DNA from: Actinomycetes bacterium
Lineage (GTDB): Bacteria > Actinomycetota > Acidimicrobiia > Acidimicrobiales > Acidimicrobiaceae
Assembly (NCBI GenBank): GCA_021819205.1
Contig: JAKARV010000003.1
Coordinates: forward strand, 1-64,000
Length of the DNA: 64,000 nt
Direction: 5' to 3'
Shown one piece after another: positions 54,308 to 63,849 of this stretch (positions within the stretch are counted from its first letter, which is position 1; every line of letters starts with the position of its first letter). A program made the translations under genes and the position numbers. The notes under the pieces were generated by a model, which saw nothing but the letters and a program-made list of their open reading frames with translations, was not told where the DNA came from and did no database searches.

Positions 54308-54769
54308 CTAGATCTGAACCGTGAACATCCAGAGATGCTTCTCCAATTCGGCGAGTATCCCGATCAACAGGTCCTGGCTGACCAGGTCGGACTCGCCCAC
54401 AGGCTCTAGCCGGCCGCGCACCCGCTTGGCCACCTCGGCAAGCGATCCCGCTACATACGACACCGCCTCTTGCGCCGCGATCGCTCCGCCCGGCACCGCG
54501 GCGTAGTTGGTCGCCGCGACCACCGCCGCGCTCCCGTCAGCCGCCTGACCCAACGCGACGATTCGCTCCGCAACCTCGTCGGACCACCTCCGGGCTGAGT
54601 CCGCCAAGGCGTCGAGCTGCTCATGAAGCGGCTTGAACTCGCGCCCCCGAACGTTCCAGTGAAGCTGCTTGGCGTCCAGGGAGATCCGAATGAACTCCTG
54701 GAGCGAAGCCTGAAGCGGCGATACGGTAGCTGCCTCCGCTTTCTCGCCAAGAATCCTGAATGCCGACAT
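54308..54769 (-). CDS. dps: Dps-family ferritin-like DNA protection protein
   Basis: A 153-residue dodecamer-forming mini-ferritin. All five shared ferroxidase ligands are present with exact spacing: His37, His49, Asp53, Asp64, Glu68 (E. coli Dps H51, H63, D67, D78, E82). It oxidises Fe(II) with peroxide and stores iron. It lacks the Lys-rich N-terminus used by E. coli Dps to bind DNA. AGGAGG lies five bases ahead of the ATG. A palindrome at 54801-54819 covers its promoter. Confidence 0.94.
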   Translation of the reverse strand: MSAFRILGEKAEAATVSPLQASLQEFIRISLDAKQLHWNVRGREFKPLHEQLDALADSARRWSDEVAERIVALGQAADGSAAVVAATNYAAVPGGAIAAQEAVSYVAGSLAEVAKRVRGRLEPVGESDLVSQDLLIGILAELEKHLWMFTVQI

Positions 54770-54789
54770 CGTTACCTCCTGAGCTAGAC

Positions 54790-54819
54790 AATATAGTTAC
54801 TAACAACCATTGTTTGTTA
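54790..54819 (-). promoter_or_regulatory. dps promoter with palindromic operator
   Basis: A -10-like TATATT (54795-54790 on the minus strand) lies about 20 bases ahead of the dps start. Overlapping the spacer and -35 region is a 19-bp palindrome, TAACAA-CCATTGT-TTGTTA, with one mismatched pair besides the centre (54801-54819). Such placement suggests repression, for example by a Fur/PerR-type or other redox regulator, but the sequence does not match a standard box. The shared 117-bp gap also drives the divergent mutase gene. Confidence 0.65.
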
Positions 54820-54886
54820 CTGGTTATTTCCGGTTCTTTAGGATTCGCTGATTGCCGCCCTCCTCCTTCGTGGATAGGATATTGAA

Positions 54887-56455
54887 GTGACCGACCTCGA
54901 CCCCGATTCGCCAGAGAGCAAGGCCCTCTTCCGCCCCGCCGATCTGGAAGGCTTTGATTACGGCCGCGACCTTGGCGACCCCGGCAGCTTTCCATTTGCT
55001 CGCGGCATCTACCCATCGATGTACCGCTCTCGGCTGTGGACGATGCGCCAGTACGCCGGTTTTGGAACGGCGACCGCTACCAACGAACGCTTCAAGTTTT
55101 TGTTAGAGGCGGGCCAGACCGGCCTCTCCTGCGCCTTCGACCTTCCCACCCAGATGGGTTTTGACTCCGACCATCCGCGGGCCGACGGCGAGGTTGGCAG
55201 GGTAGGCGTCTCGATATCGACTCTGGAGGACATGCACCTTCTCCTCGACGGCCTCCCCCTTGGCCAGGTTACCACTTCGATGACGATCAACGCCACCGCC
55301 GCAATCCTCCTCCTCTTCTACCAGATAGTCGCCGAGCAGAGCGGCGTCTCCGCTACCAAGCTTGGCGGCACCATCCAGAACGACATTCTCAAGGAGTACG
55401 TGGCCCGCGGAACTTACATCTATCCGCCGAGGCCGAGCATGCGGCTGGTGACCGACACCTTTGCCTACTGCCAGGCCGAACTGCCCAAGTGGAACACGAT
55501 CTCGATCTCTGGCTACCACATCCGCGAGGCCGGCTCGACGGCCTCCCAAGAGATCGCCTTCACCATCGCCAACGGGATAACATACGTGGAGGCGGCGCTG
55601 GCAGCTGGCCTCGAGGTGGACGCCTTCGCCCCCCGACTCAGCTTCTTCTGGAATGCCCACAACCACCTCTTCGAAGAGGTGGCGAAGTTCCGGGCGGCGA
55701 GGAGGATGTGGGCACGGATCATGCGCGACCGCTTCCACGCGACGGACGAGCGCAGCTGGTTGATGCGCTTCCACACCCAGACCGGAGGGTCAACACTGAC
55801 TGCACAGCAGCCCGAAGTAAACACGGTCCGGGTTGCGATACAAGCCCTCTCCGCGGTTCTGGGCGGAACCCAGAGCCTCCACACCAACTCCTTCGACGAA
55901 GCACTGGGGCTCCCCACCGAGGCATCTGCCAAGCTCGCCCTGCGGACCCAGCAGGTGATTGCCCACGAGACCGGCGCAACCGACACACCGGACCCGCTCG
56001 CCGGGTCGTACTACGTCGAGAGCCTAACCAACCAGGTCGAGAAGGAAGCGCTTAGGTACCTTGAAGAGATCGAAGGTCTCGGGGGGGCAGTTGCTGCCAT
56101 CGAAGCCGGTTATATGCAGGACGAGATCGAGAAGGCAGCTTACGCTTACTCGAAGTCGATCGACGAGGGGTCTCGGATCATCGTAGGGGTAAACCGATAC
56201 TCCGGCGACGGCGGGGAAGCCGCCAAGGCCTTCCCGATCGACCCCAAGCTCCAAGACGAACAGATCGCCAGGGTAAAGCGGTTTCGAGCCAACCGGGACC
56301 AGGAGGCGCTAGACCAAAAACTGGCAGAAGTCTCCCGTGTCGCCCGTGACGGCGGCAACTTGCTCTACCCGATGAAGGCCGCCCTCGTCGCGCGGGCAAC
56401 GCTGGGGGAGGTCTCCGACACCCTCCGGGAGGTCTTTGGCACCTACCGGGAGTAG
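54887..56455 (+). CDS. Methylmalonyl-CoA mutase large (substrate-binding) subunit
   Basis: A 522-residue TIM-barrel subunit of the B12-dependent acyl-CoA mutases. Blocks are [57 protein letters not shown]-like [15 protein letters not shown] and the substrate-site PSMRLVTD. No cobalamin-binding domain (DxHxxG) is attached, so a separate small subunit is needed and is not in the window. Tyr in RQYAG and Arg in PSMRL fit methylmalonyl-CoA rather than isobutyryl-CoA specificity (Phe/Gln in IcmA); this is inference. The GTG start has AGGA eight bases upstream. Confidence 0.88.
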   Translation: MTDLDPDSPESKALFRPADLEGFDYGRDLGDPGSFPFARGIYPSMYRSRLWTMRQYAGFGTATATNERFKFLLEAGQTGLSCAFDLPTQMGFDSDHPRADGEVGRVGVSISTLEDMHLLLDGLPLGQVTTSMTINATAAILLLFYQIVAEQSGVSATKLGGTIQNDILKEYVARGTYIYPPRPSMRLVTDTFAYCQAELPKWNTISISGYHIREAGSTASQEIAFTIANGITYVEAALAAGLEVDAFAPRLSFFWNAHNHLFEEVAKFRAARRMWARIMRDRFHATDERSWLMRFHTQTGGSTLTAQQPEVNTVRVAIQALSAVLGGTQSLHTNSFDEALGLPTEASAKLALRTQQVIAHETGATDTPDPLAGSYYVESLTNQVEKEALRYLEEIEGLGGAVAAIEAGYMQDEIEKAAYAYSKSIDEGSRIIVGVNRYSGDGGEAAKAFPIDPKLQDEQIARVKRFRANRDQEALDQKLAEVSRVARDGGNLLYPMKAALVARATLGEVSDTLREVFGTYRE

Positions 56456-56470
56456 GAACGTGCCGAACCG

Positions 56471-57433
56471 TCAGCTATCCACCCTCGACCTTTTGAGCAG
56501 CAGGAGAAAGTCGCCGGCCGCGAGAATCGGATCGGAACCCAACCCCATGTCCACCTTGCCCGACCGGACCGCACCCAACACCAGCCCCTCCTCCTCGGAT
56601 CGCACCGTGCTGAGCGCCTTCCCCACCGTCTCGCCGGCTACCGAAAGTTCCTGGAAGTAGAAGTCTGTAGAGCTGACCATCTCCAGAAGCAGGTCCCCTG
56701 CGTGCGGCGTCTCTATGCTCTTTGCAAGGGTGTGCCCCAGCAACTCCTCAACCGATAACGTCGTTGCCACGCCCAGGTCGGAGAGTGCGGCTGCTATCCG
56801 TGCCGACCCGGCGACGGCAATGATCGGGACAGTGGGCGCGAGGTGCCGCAACACCACCGCTATCAGGAGAGCGTCCTTGTCGTCCTCCACGGCAATCAAC
56901 AGCCGAGATGCCCGATTTGGCTCCGACTGCGCAAGCACCGGCTCAAGCGTGGGGTCACCATGGATCACGCTCACTTGGGAAGGAAGGTGGCCCAGGTCCC
57001 CCTCAGCCACCACGACCACTCGGTCGCCGGCCGCGCACACCTCGCTTACCAGCCTCCGCACCGCAGCATGCATGCCGTAGATCGCAACAAAGTCTCCTTT
57101 GGGGGCGCTCTCTCTCACGTGCAAGAGCCTAGCCAGGCGCGCCGAAGTCAATGAGGCAGAAAGAAAGGCAAAAGCGGCTCCAAAAAGCGGTATCGCGGTA
57201 AGCATTACCGCCACAGCGACAACCCGCCCCGCGGTGTTGTGGGGAGTGACGTCGCCGTAGCCGACGGTGGTCGCGGTGGTCACAGCCCAGTAGAGGCCGA
57301 TCCCGTACCCGACATGCTGGGTTATCGCAAAAGCAAGCGCGCCGGCAAGAACCATCACGACTGCGACCGCCACCAGCGCCGCCGACTGGGAACGCTTCGC
57401 CTTCACCAGCAGAATAGCGATCAGCGCCGGCAC
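56471..57433 (-). CDS. Two-TM potassium channel with RCK/TrkA-N domain
   Basis: A 320-residue K+ channel: TM1 (about 17-38), pore helix and selectivity filter TVGYGD (56-61), TM2 (about 68-92), then a cytosolic RCK Rossmann domain (about 112-235) and a TrkA-C-like domain (about 240-320). The nucleotide-binding Gly motif is degenerate (IYGMHAAVRR), so ligand binding may be altered. GTG start without a clear ribosome site. It is convergent with the mutase gene and divergent from the palindrome-headed gene at 57677. Confidence 0.88.
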   Translation of the reverse strand: MPALIAILLVKAKRSQSAALVAVAVVMVLAGALAFAITQHVGYGIGLYWAVTTATTVGYGDVTPHNTAGRVVAVAVMLTAIPLFGAAFAFLSASLTSARLARLLHVRESAPKGDFVAIYGMHAAVRRLVSEVCAAGDRVVVVAEGDLGHLPSQVSVIHGDPTLEPVLAQSEPNRASRLLIAVEDDKDALLIAVVLRHLAPTVPIIAVAGSARIAAALSDLGVATTLSVEELLGHTLAKSIETPHAGDLLLEMVSSTDFYFQELSVAGETVGKALSTVRSEEEGLVLGAVRSGKVDMGLGSDPILAAGDFLLLLKRSRVDS

Positions 57434-57625
57434 CGCGACCCGTCCCCAACTTCATTGAAAAGCGGCAGCGAACGCCGCTCGGGCTTACGTAACGATCTCC
57501 GACACCGCACCTTCTGAATGCTAGCTAGCGGACCCCCGGGGACGGGGCGACACCGGAATTTCGGCGTGGCCAAAAATCCACAATCGCAAACAGCTACGCT
57601 TATGACCTCAGTTACAATTCTTTAC

Positions 57626-57652
57626 ATGCTATGCTATTCCATAGCATAGCAT
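57626..57652. repeat. Perfect 27-bp palindrome upstream of unknown gene
   Basis: ATGCTATGCTAT (57626-57637), spacer TCC, ATAGCATAGCAT (57641-57652): a perfect 12-bp inverted repeat. Each arm is itself a tandem of ATGCT, so two dimers could bind side by side. It sits in an AT-rich island 24 bp ahead of the start codon at 57677, with TTACAA hexamers on both sides. No T-run follows it, so it reads as an operator rather than a terminator. Confidence 0.75.
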
Positions 57653-57676
57653 TACAACGGTCTCCAAGGAGGGAAG

Positions 57677-58267
57677 ATGACCGAAGCGATCCTGCCACCA
57701 ATCATCACGGTTGAGCCATGGATGATCCCAAATTGCGGCGAAACGCGCTGGCCGATCCGATCCAAACAGGTGGAGCTGTTCTGGCTGCCCGTCCTCGGGC
57801 CCTCGGCAATCGCTCTGCTGCGGCGGCTCGATCTGATCGTCGCCACTTCAACGCGGCCGGTGACCCTGGAGACCGAGGAGCTCGCCTCGTCGCTGGGTTT
57901 AAGAAGAAGCTACGGCCGTGCCAGCCTGCTCGAGCGCGCAATGGAGCGCTGCATCGCCTTCCGTGCCATCCGAGAGCAGAGGAGCAGCTGCTACGAAGTT
58001 CGCCAACACCTTCCGGCCCTGAACCCGCGCCAAATCCGAAGGCTTCCTCCAGCCCTGAAACGGCTGTACACCGCAAACCCCGACTTTGCCGCCTACCGGG
58101 TCTTGGCTGACGCTCAAGGCCGCATCCACCAGTTGGTCTCGACATTGATCGGGCTAGACGTGCCTCTGCCCGGTATCGTGGAGCAACTGGAGGGCCTCGG
58201 CTACCCGGCGGATCAGATCGAAGCGGTCTTCGCGGCCATTACGCCCCAACCAGCGGCAAACCGGTGA
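57677..58267 (+). CDS. Conserved-looking protein of unknown function, possibly winged-helix
   Basis: I cannot name this 196-residue protein. It is soluble, and begins with a hydrophobic block (VELFWLPVLGPSAIALLRRL). A segment follows that looks like a winged helix-turn-helix (about 60-115: TLETEELASSLGL...LLERAMERCIAFRAI...CYEVRQHLPAL). A C-terminal stretch (about 160-190, VPLPGIVEQLEGLGYPADQIEAVF) resembles a small UBA-like helical hairpin. AAGGAGG lies four bases ahead of the ATG. The perfect palindrome 24 bp upstream suggests tight, possibly autogenous, control. Confidence 0.8.
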   Translation: MTEAILPPIITVEPWMIPNCGETRWPIRSKQVELFWLPVLGPSAIALLRRLDLIVATSTRPVTLETEELASSLGLRRSYGRASLLERAMERCIAFRAIREQRSSCYEVRQHLPALNPRQIRRLPPALKRLYTANPDFAAYRVLADAQGRIHQLVSTLIGLDVPLPGIVEQLEGLGYPADQIEAVFAAITPQPAANR

Positions 58268-58288
58268 CGGCCGGTCTCCGCAATCGGG

Positions 58289-59656
58289 CTACAGGCCGGC
58301 AAGCCAGCTGAGAAAGGTCATCACCCCAAAGCCAGTCCCGCCCTGGCGAATCCATCCCCGATCCGACTCGGCACGCGCCGGGCCGGCGACATCGAGGTGA
58401 GCCCACCGCGCACCGGCGGCGAAGCGCTGCAGAAGCAGCCCGGCCGAGATCGTGCCAGCGCTTCCAGTCTTGCCGATGTTCTTCATATCCGCGATCTCCG
58501 ATTTGATATGGGACTCGTACCGCTCGGGCAGCGGCAACGGCCACAAGGGCTCAGCCGCCGCGGCGCCGGCCGCCTGCAACGCCGCCACCAGCGTCTCGTC
58601 GTTGCCCATCACCCCGCCAATCTCATCGCCGAGGGCCACAACGCAAGCACCAGTCAGGGTCGCGATATCCACCACCGTCGCGCTCCCCTCTTCGATGGCG
58701 AGCGCAATCCCATCCGCAAGAACAAGTCGGCCCTCAGCGTCGGTATTGAGAACCTCTATGGTCCTCCCCGACCTGGTGATCAAGACGTCCCCAGGCTTTT
58801 GCGCCGAACCTGACGGAAGATTCTCGGTGAGCATCATGTACCCGTGCACCTCGACTTCGAAACCAAGCTCAGGCAGCGTGGAGAGGGCGGCGAGAACTGC
58901 CGCGGCGCCCGACATGTCGGTCTTCATCGTCATCATCGACCCCGGCTGCTTGAGCGATAGCCCTCCAGAGTCGAACGTAATCCCCTTGCCCACCAGCGCT
59001 ACGCGCTCCTTTGCCGCTTCTGGGACGTAGCTCAGCTTCACCACGCGGGGAGGTTGATCAGAGCCGGCCGCAACCCCGAGAAGGCCACCGAGCCGTTCGC
59101 GGCGGCACTCCTCCTCGTCCCAGAGCCGGATCTGGAGACCAGCGTTCGCGGCGATACTCTCTGCAATCTCGGCAAAGCGCGAGGGGGTCATTACCGAGGG
59201 AGGTTCGTTGACCAGATCGCGCGCCAGAGCTACTCCGGAGGCGACGGCCTTTGCCCGCGCCACCACCGCCTCAACGCTGGCAGTAGTCTCTACCAGGACC
59301 GAAGCCGGGTAGGACCGCTCTGGTTTAGACGCCTGCCGGTACTGATCGAAACGATATCCCGCAAGATGCAAGCCAAGCAAGAACTGCTCCAACTCGGCAT
59401 CAGAGAGTGCGGGAAGCGCCACCACAACGTGCTCCATGCCCAGCCGGGCGGCCTCGTCGACGACGCTACCCGCCGCAGACCGGATCGACTCCGAATCCCT
59501 GGTCGAGATCGTGCCGGTAAAGACTACGCGATCCCCGCTGGCCTCGGCACGGAACTTGACCTCGCCACCCTGGCCCTCGCCCTCCGGCCGGAGCCGGAAG
59601 TTGCCGTCCTCGCTCCCAGTGGCCTCCCCGACCTCGATCGACACCGCCAGCGGCAC
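58289..59656 (-). CDS. pepA: Leucyl aminopeptidase (M17)
   Basis: Di-zinc aminopeptidase of 455 residues. The M17 signature NTDAEGRL and metal block VGKGITFDSGGLSLK are intact, as is the bicarbonate/active-site Arg region. The N-terminal regulatory domain is somewhat short. The GTG start has GGAGG six bases upstream. It follows the cobalamin adenosyltransferase gene on the same strand after 56 bp and is convergent with the unknown gene at 57677. Confidence 0.94.
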   Translation of the reverse strand: MPLAVSIEVGEATGSEDGNFRLRPEGEGQGGEVKFRAEASGDRVVFTGTISTRDSESIRSAAGSVVDEAARLGMEHVVVALPALSDAELEQFLLGLHLAGYRFDQYRQASKPERSYPASVLVETTASVEAVVARAKAVASGVALARDLVNEPPSVMTPSRFAEIAESIAANAGLQIRLWDEEECRRERLGGLLGVAAGSDQPPRVVKLSYVPEAAKERVALVGKGITFDSGGLSLKQPGSMMTMKTDMSGAAAVLAALSTLPELGFEVEVHGYMMLTENLPSGSAQKPGDVLITRSGRTIEVLNTDAEGRLVLADGIALAIEEGSATVVDIATLTGACVVALGDEIGGVMGNDETLVAALQAAGAAAAEPLWPLPLPERYESHIKSEIADMKNIGKTGSAGTISAGLLLQRFAAGARWAHLDVAGPARAESDRGWIRQGGTGFGVMTFLSWLAGL

Positions 59657-59712
59657 CTGCCACCTCCATCCTCGTTACTGTTGCCAACCTAGCCGCCACC
59701 GCCACCCGCGGA

Positions 59713-60252
59713 CTACACTTCCTTGAACCTTAGGATGCTCTCGTCCTGCCACCGGGCCAGCGCCCAGAGCAGATCCGAGAGCCGGTTTAGATAGATCTGA
59801 ACCTGGGAACCCGGCGTCTCCCGGCTAAAGGCCACGCTTAGCCTCTCGGCGCGCCGCGCCACCGTCCGGGCGTGATCGAGATGGGCGGAGATCACCGTTT
59901 GGCCGGGGACCACGAAGTCGCGAGGCATCTGGAAGCGCGCCGAGTAGTCGTCGATAAGCCGCTCCAACGCTTCGACCATGCTCGGATCCACCAGCGTCTG
60001 GCCGGCCTTCAACTTCCTACGGTTCTCCGAAAGCGTCGCCACCTCGGCCATTAGAATCCATAGATCGCGGGCCAGCTTGGTGCACACCCCGGCCAGCTCC
60101 CCGCCACCAGCTACCGCCCGAACCAACCCGATCAGCGCCTGGGTCTCGTCAATCGCCCCGTTGAGCATCACCCGCGGAGCATCCTTGGGGAGCCGGCCGC
60201 CAAAAAGCATCCCGGTCGTGCCGTCGTCGCCGGTCCTGGTGTAGATCTTCAC
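59713..60252 (-). CDS. Cob(I)alamin adenosyltransferase, PduO type
   Basis: Makes adenosylcobalamin from ATP and cob(I)alamin. It is 179 residues with the ATP loop TRTGDDGTTGMLFGG, the RRAERLSVAF block and the C-terminal YLNRLSDLLWALARW signature of PduO/MMAB enzymes. Its product is the cofactor of the methylmalonyl-CoA mutase encoded about 4 kb away. GTG start; divergent from metH with a 47-bp gap. Confidence 0.94.
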   Translation of the reverse strand: MKIYTRTGDDGTTGMLFGGRLPKDAPRVMLNGAIDETQALIGLVRAVAGGGELAGVCTKLARDLWILMAEVATLSENRRKLKAGQTLVDPSMVEALERLIDDYSARFQMPRDFVVPGQTVISAHLDHARTVARRAERLSVAFSRETPGSQVQIYLNRLSDLLWALARWQDESILRFKEV

Positions 60253-60299
60253 TCCCCACCCTTTCGATCACCCATAGCGCACCATTAGCCTATTCTCGT

Positions 60300-63200
60300 A
60301 TGAAAAGCTACCGAGAGCTTCTGACCGAGAAGGTCATCGTCTTCGACGGCGCGATGGGTACGAACCTCCAGCTGCTCGGATTGAACGCGGACGACTTCGG
60401 AGGCGCCGAGTACGAGGGTTGCAACGAACTCCTGGTCAAGACCAAACCAAGCGCAGTAGCCGGCATCCACGAGGCTTTCCTCGCCGCCGGAGTTGACGTC
60501 ATCGAGACCAATAGCTTTGGATCGCTCGCGCCAGTGCTGGCAGAGTACGGACTCGCGAGCGAAGCCTACCGGCTGAACCTGGAGAGCGCCAAGCTGGCGC
60601 GGACAGTGGCCAACGACTTCTCCACCCCCGACCATCCTCGCCTAGTCGCCGGCTCCATGGGTCCGGGCACCAAACTCCCCTCGCTCGGGCAGATCAGCTT
60701 CGCCGCTCTGAGCCGCGCCTACCAGGAGCAAGCGGCCGGCCTCATCGACGGCGGCGTCGATCTCCTACTGGTTGAGACGATCTACGACCTGCTCTCCGCC
60801 AAAGCCGCTGTTGCCGGCGCGAGGCGGGCGATGGCCGAGGCTGGGCGCGAGTTGCCACTCCAGCTCCAAGTAACCATCGAACTCACCGGGCGGATGCTCC
60901 CAGGCACGGAGATCGGCGCCGCCCTCTCCTCCCTTGCCCCATTGAAACCGGCGGTTCTCGGGATCAACTGCGCCACCGGCCCGGCAGAGATGGGCGAGCA
61001 CCTCCGCTTCCTCGCCGAATCGAGCCCCATCCCGATCTCCTGCCTCCCCAATGCCGGCCTCCCATCGATCGTTGACGGAACCATGCACTACGACCTCACC
61101 CCGGAGCAGCTCGCCAGCTACCACCGGCATTTCGTCTCCGACTTCGGAGTCTCCGTGGTCGGCGGGTGCTGTGGTACCACCCCCGAGCACCTCCGCCAGG
61201 TGGTGGAGCAGGTATCCGGAAAGGAACCAGTCGCCAGAGCGCCGAAGTTGGAGCCCCAGATCACCTCGCTCTACTCCCCGGTCTCGCTTCGGCAAGAGCT
61301 GGCGGTCACCGCCATCGGGGAGCGGACCAACGCCAACGGGAGCCGGCGTTTCCGCGAGGCGATGCTGCGCCGGGAGTGGGATACGTGTGTCCGGATGGCG
61401 CAAGAGCAAGTCTCCGACGGGGCACACATGATCGACCTCTGCGTCGACTACACCGGGGAGGATGGCCGATCCAACATCGCCGAGTTGGCGTCGCGGCTCG
61501 CGACCGCCTCCACCCTGCCCTTGGTGATCGACTCAACCGAGGCCGAAGTAATCGAGGAAGCTCTACAACACATCGGCGGCAGGTCGATCCTCAACTCGGT
61601 CAATCTCGAAGAGGGATCGGAGCCGGGCACCAGACTGGAGCGGTTTTTGACGCTGGCAAGCCGTTACGGCGCCGCCGTGATCGCAACCTGCATCGACGAA
61701 GTTGGCCAGGCGCGAACCGCGCAGTGGAAGCTCGAAGCCGCTTCGAAGATATACGCAATCGCCACCGGGGAGTTCGGCCTCGCGCCGGAGGACATCATCT
61801 TCGATCCGCTGGTGCTTCCGATCACGACCGGGATGGAGGAGTCTCGACGCGACGCCCTAGAGACGATTGAGGGGATTCGGCTGATCTCAGAGCGGTTTCC
61901 ACGGTCCCAGACCGTTATTGGCCTCTCCAACGTCTCCTTCGGGCTTGCCACCGCGGCGAGGGAGGCACTCAACTCGGTCTTTTTGGAGGAGTGCCGTAAA
62001 GCCGGCCTCACCATGGCGATCCTCCACCCGTCGCGGATCATCCCTCTCGCCAAGATCCCCGCCGACGTTCGCGACGTCTGCTTGGACCTGATCTACGACC
62101 GCCGGGAGGCCTACGACCCCCTAGCCCGCCTGATCGAGCTGTTCGAGTCCGCGGGAAGCCTCCGCGACTCTGGTCCGGTCCTGGCCGATCTGCCGCTTAA
62201 AGAACGCCTCTACCGGCGCATCGTCGATGGGAACCGCACCGGGCTGCTTGAGGACCTCGATGCTGCCTTGGAGGCGGGAGAGCGGCCCCTCGAGATCATC
62301 AACGAGACCTTGCTACCAGCAATGGCCGAGGTTGGCGACCTCTTCGGCTCCGGAAAGATGCAGCTTCCCTTCGTCCTTTCGTCGGCGGAGACGATGAAAC
62401 AGGCGGTTGCCCACCTCGAGCCGCGCATGGAGCGTTCCAAGAGCGCGAATCGCGGCACCATCGTCCTCGCCACCGTGAAGGGCGACGTCCACGACATCGG
62501 CAAGAACCTGGTGGACATCATCCTCACCAACAATGGTTACACCGTCCACAACCTCGGGATCAAGGTTTCGATCGGCGAAATGGTTCAAGCCGCCCAGGAA
62601 AGCGCGGCCGACGCCATCGGCATGAGTGGACTTTTGGTAAAGTCCACTCTGGTAATGCGGGACAACCTCGTGGAGCTCAACGACCGCAACCTCTCCGATA
62701 TCCCGGTCATCCTCGGTGGTGCCGCGCTGACGCGCACCTTCGTGGAACGCGACCTTCGCGAAATTTACCGGGGGCGGCTCTTCTATGGCAAGGACGCCTT
62801 CGAAGGCCTGTCGGTGATGGACAAGCTTGCAAAGATCAAGTCGGGAGAGCTGGTCGACGAGAGCCTCGGACGCATCGTTAAAGTCTCCTCGGTCGCCAAA
62901 ACCCGGCTCCACCGGGAGCGGCCCGCCGGATCGACGGAGCGCTCAGGCAGCGTCGCCGTCGACAATCCGGTCTTTACGCCACCATTCCTGGGCACTCGGA
63001 TAGTCAAGGGCGTAGCGCTCGAGGAGATCGCCCACTACTTAAACGAGACCGCCCTCTTCCGGCACCAGTGGGGCTACCGCCCCAATCCGGACGAGAGCGA
63101 TGCCGACTTCAAGTCCCGGCTCCGGCTTGAGCTGCGCAAGCAACTCGATCGCGCCCGCACCGACCAAATCCTCAATCCCCAGCTGGTATACGGGTACTTC

Positions 63201-63755
63201 CCCGCCCAGTCGGCGGGGAACGAACTCGTCATCTACGATCCAAACAGTACGGGAAGCGAACTCGCGCGCTTCAACTTTCCCCGGCAGGCCGGGGGAGACC
63301 ACCTCTGCATCGCCGACTTCTTCCGGCCGGTGGCTTCCAGGGAGATGGACTACGCCGCCTTCCACGTCGTGACCATGGGAAGGGCTGTATCCGAAGCGGC
63401 CGCCGGCTACTTCGCCTCCAACCGTTACCAGGACTACCTCCACCTCCACGGCCTCGGAGTCGAGATGACCGAGGCGCTCGCCGAACTTTGGCACGCTCGG
63501 ATCCGGGACGAATGGGGATTCGGGGATGAGGACGGGCCGACGCTTGCCGGGCTTTTCAAGCAGTCCTATCGGGGCGGGCGCTACTCGTGGGGCTATCCAG
63601 CCTGCCCAGACCTGGAGGACAACGGTACCGTAGTCTCCCTCCTCGGTGCCGATCGGATCGGTGTATCCGTCTCCGACACCTTCCAACTCGAGCCGGAGCA
63701 GACCACCACCGCGATCATCTTGCACCATCCGCAGGCCAAGTACTTCATCGCTTGA
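60300..63755 (+). CDS. metH: Cobalamin-dependent methionine synthase
   Basis: A 1151-residue four-module enzyme. The homocysteine-binding zinc domain (about 1-300) has GINCATG and GGCCGT. The methyltetrahydrofolate barrel (about 320-590) has GERTNANGSRRF. The cobalamin domain (about 640-880) has lower-ligand motif DVHDIGKNLV and the Ser/Thr-Gly pocket GMSGLLVKST. The AdoMet activation domain (about 930-1151) has RYSWGYPACPD near its end. All four are intact, so it should be self-reactivating given a flavodoxin-type donor. No cobalamin riboswitch fits in the 47-bp upstream gap, and no Shine-Dalgarno is visible. Confidence 0.96.
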   Translation: MKSYRELLTEKVIVFDGAMGTNLQLLGLNADDFGGAEYEGCNELLVKTKPSAVAGIHEAFLAAGVDVIETNSFGSLAPVLAEYGLASEAYRLNLESAKLARTVANDFSTPDHPRLVAGSMGPGTKLPSLGQISFAALSRAYQEQAAGLIDGGVDLLLVETIYDLLSAKAAVAGARRAMAEAGRELPLQLQVTIELTGRMLPGTEIGAALSSLAPLKPAVLGINCATGPAEMGEHLRFLAESSPIPISCLPNAGLPSIVDGTMHYDLTPEQLASYHRHFVSDFGVSVVGGCCGTTPEHLRQVVEQVSGKEPVARAPKLEPQITSLYSPVSLRQELAVTAIGERTNANGSRRFREAMLRREWDTCVRMAQEQVSDGAHMIDLCVDYTGEDGRSNIAELASRLATASTLPLVIDSTEAEVIEEALQHIGGRSILNSVNLEEGSEPGTRLERFLTLASRYGAAVIATCIDEVGQARTAQWKLEAASKIYAIATGEFGLAPEDIIFDPLVLPITTGMEESRRDALETIEGIRLISERFPRSQTVIGLSNVSFGLATAAREALNSVFLEECRKAGLTMAILHPSRIIPLAKIPADVRDVCLDLIYDRREAYDPLARLIELFESAGSLRDSGPVLADLPLKERLYRRIVDGNRTGLLEDLDAALEAGERPLEIINETLLPAMAEVGDLFGSGKMQLPFVLSSAETMKQAVAHLEPRMERSKSANRGTIVLATVKGDVHDIGKNLVDIILTNNGYTVHNLGIKVSIGEMVQAAQESAADAIGMSGLLVKSTLVMRDNLVELNDRNLSDIPVILGGAALTRTFVERDLREIYRGRLFYGKDAFEGLSVMDKLAKIKSGELVDESLGRIVKVSSVAKTRLHRERPAGSTERSGSVAVDNPVFTPPFLGTRIVKGVALEEIAHYLNETALFRHQWGYRPNPDESDADFKSRLRLELRKQLDRARTDQILNPQLVYGYFPAQSAGNELVIYDPNSTGSELARFNFPRQAGGDHLCIADFFRPVASREMDYAAFHVVTMGRAVSEAAAGYFASNRYQDYLHLHGLGVEMTEALAELWHARIRDEWGFGDEDGPTLAGLFKQSYRGGRYSWGYPACPDLEDNGTVVSLLGADRIGVSVSDTFQLEPEQTTTAIILHHPQAKYFIA

Positions 63756-63836
63756 CCCACCTTGAGCTCACCCGTCTGAATGAACGCTTAACGCCGCCAC
63801 CAGCGCATCGGGTCAAAGCCGCAGGTACCAGCGAAC

Positions 63837-63849
63837 TATGCTCGCATAA
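63837..63849 (+). promoter_or_regulatory. Candidate -10 box for leaderless start
   Basis: TATGCT (63837-63842) lies seven bases ahead of the GTG at 63850. That is the spacing expected when transcription begins at the start codon. No Shine-Dalgarno precedes the GTG, and no convincing -35 is visible. Confidence 0.4.

Noticed and set aside
60253-60299. Cobalamin riboswitch ahead of metH
   Set aside because: Only 47 bp separate metH from the divergent adenosyltransferase gene, too short for the element, and no B12-box-like sequence is visible.
63752-63816. Inverted repeat TTGACCC/GGGTCAA after metH
   Set aside because: Arms are seven bases and more than 50 bases apart with no T-run, so it is neither a good terminator nor a clear operator.
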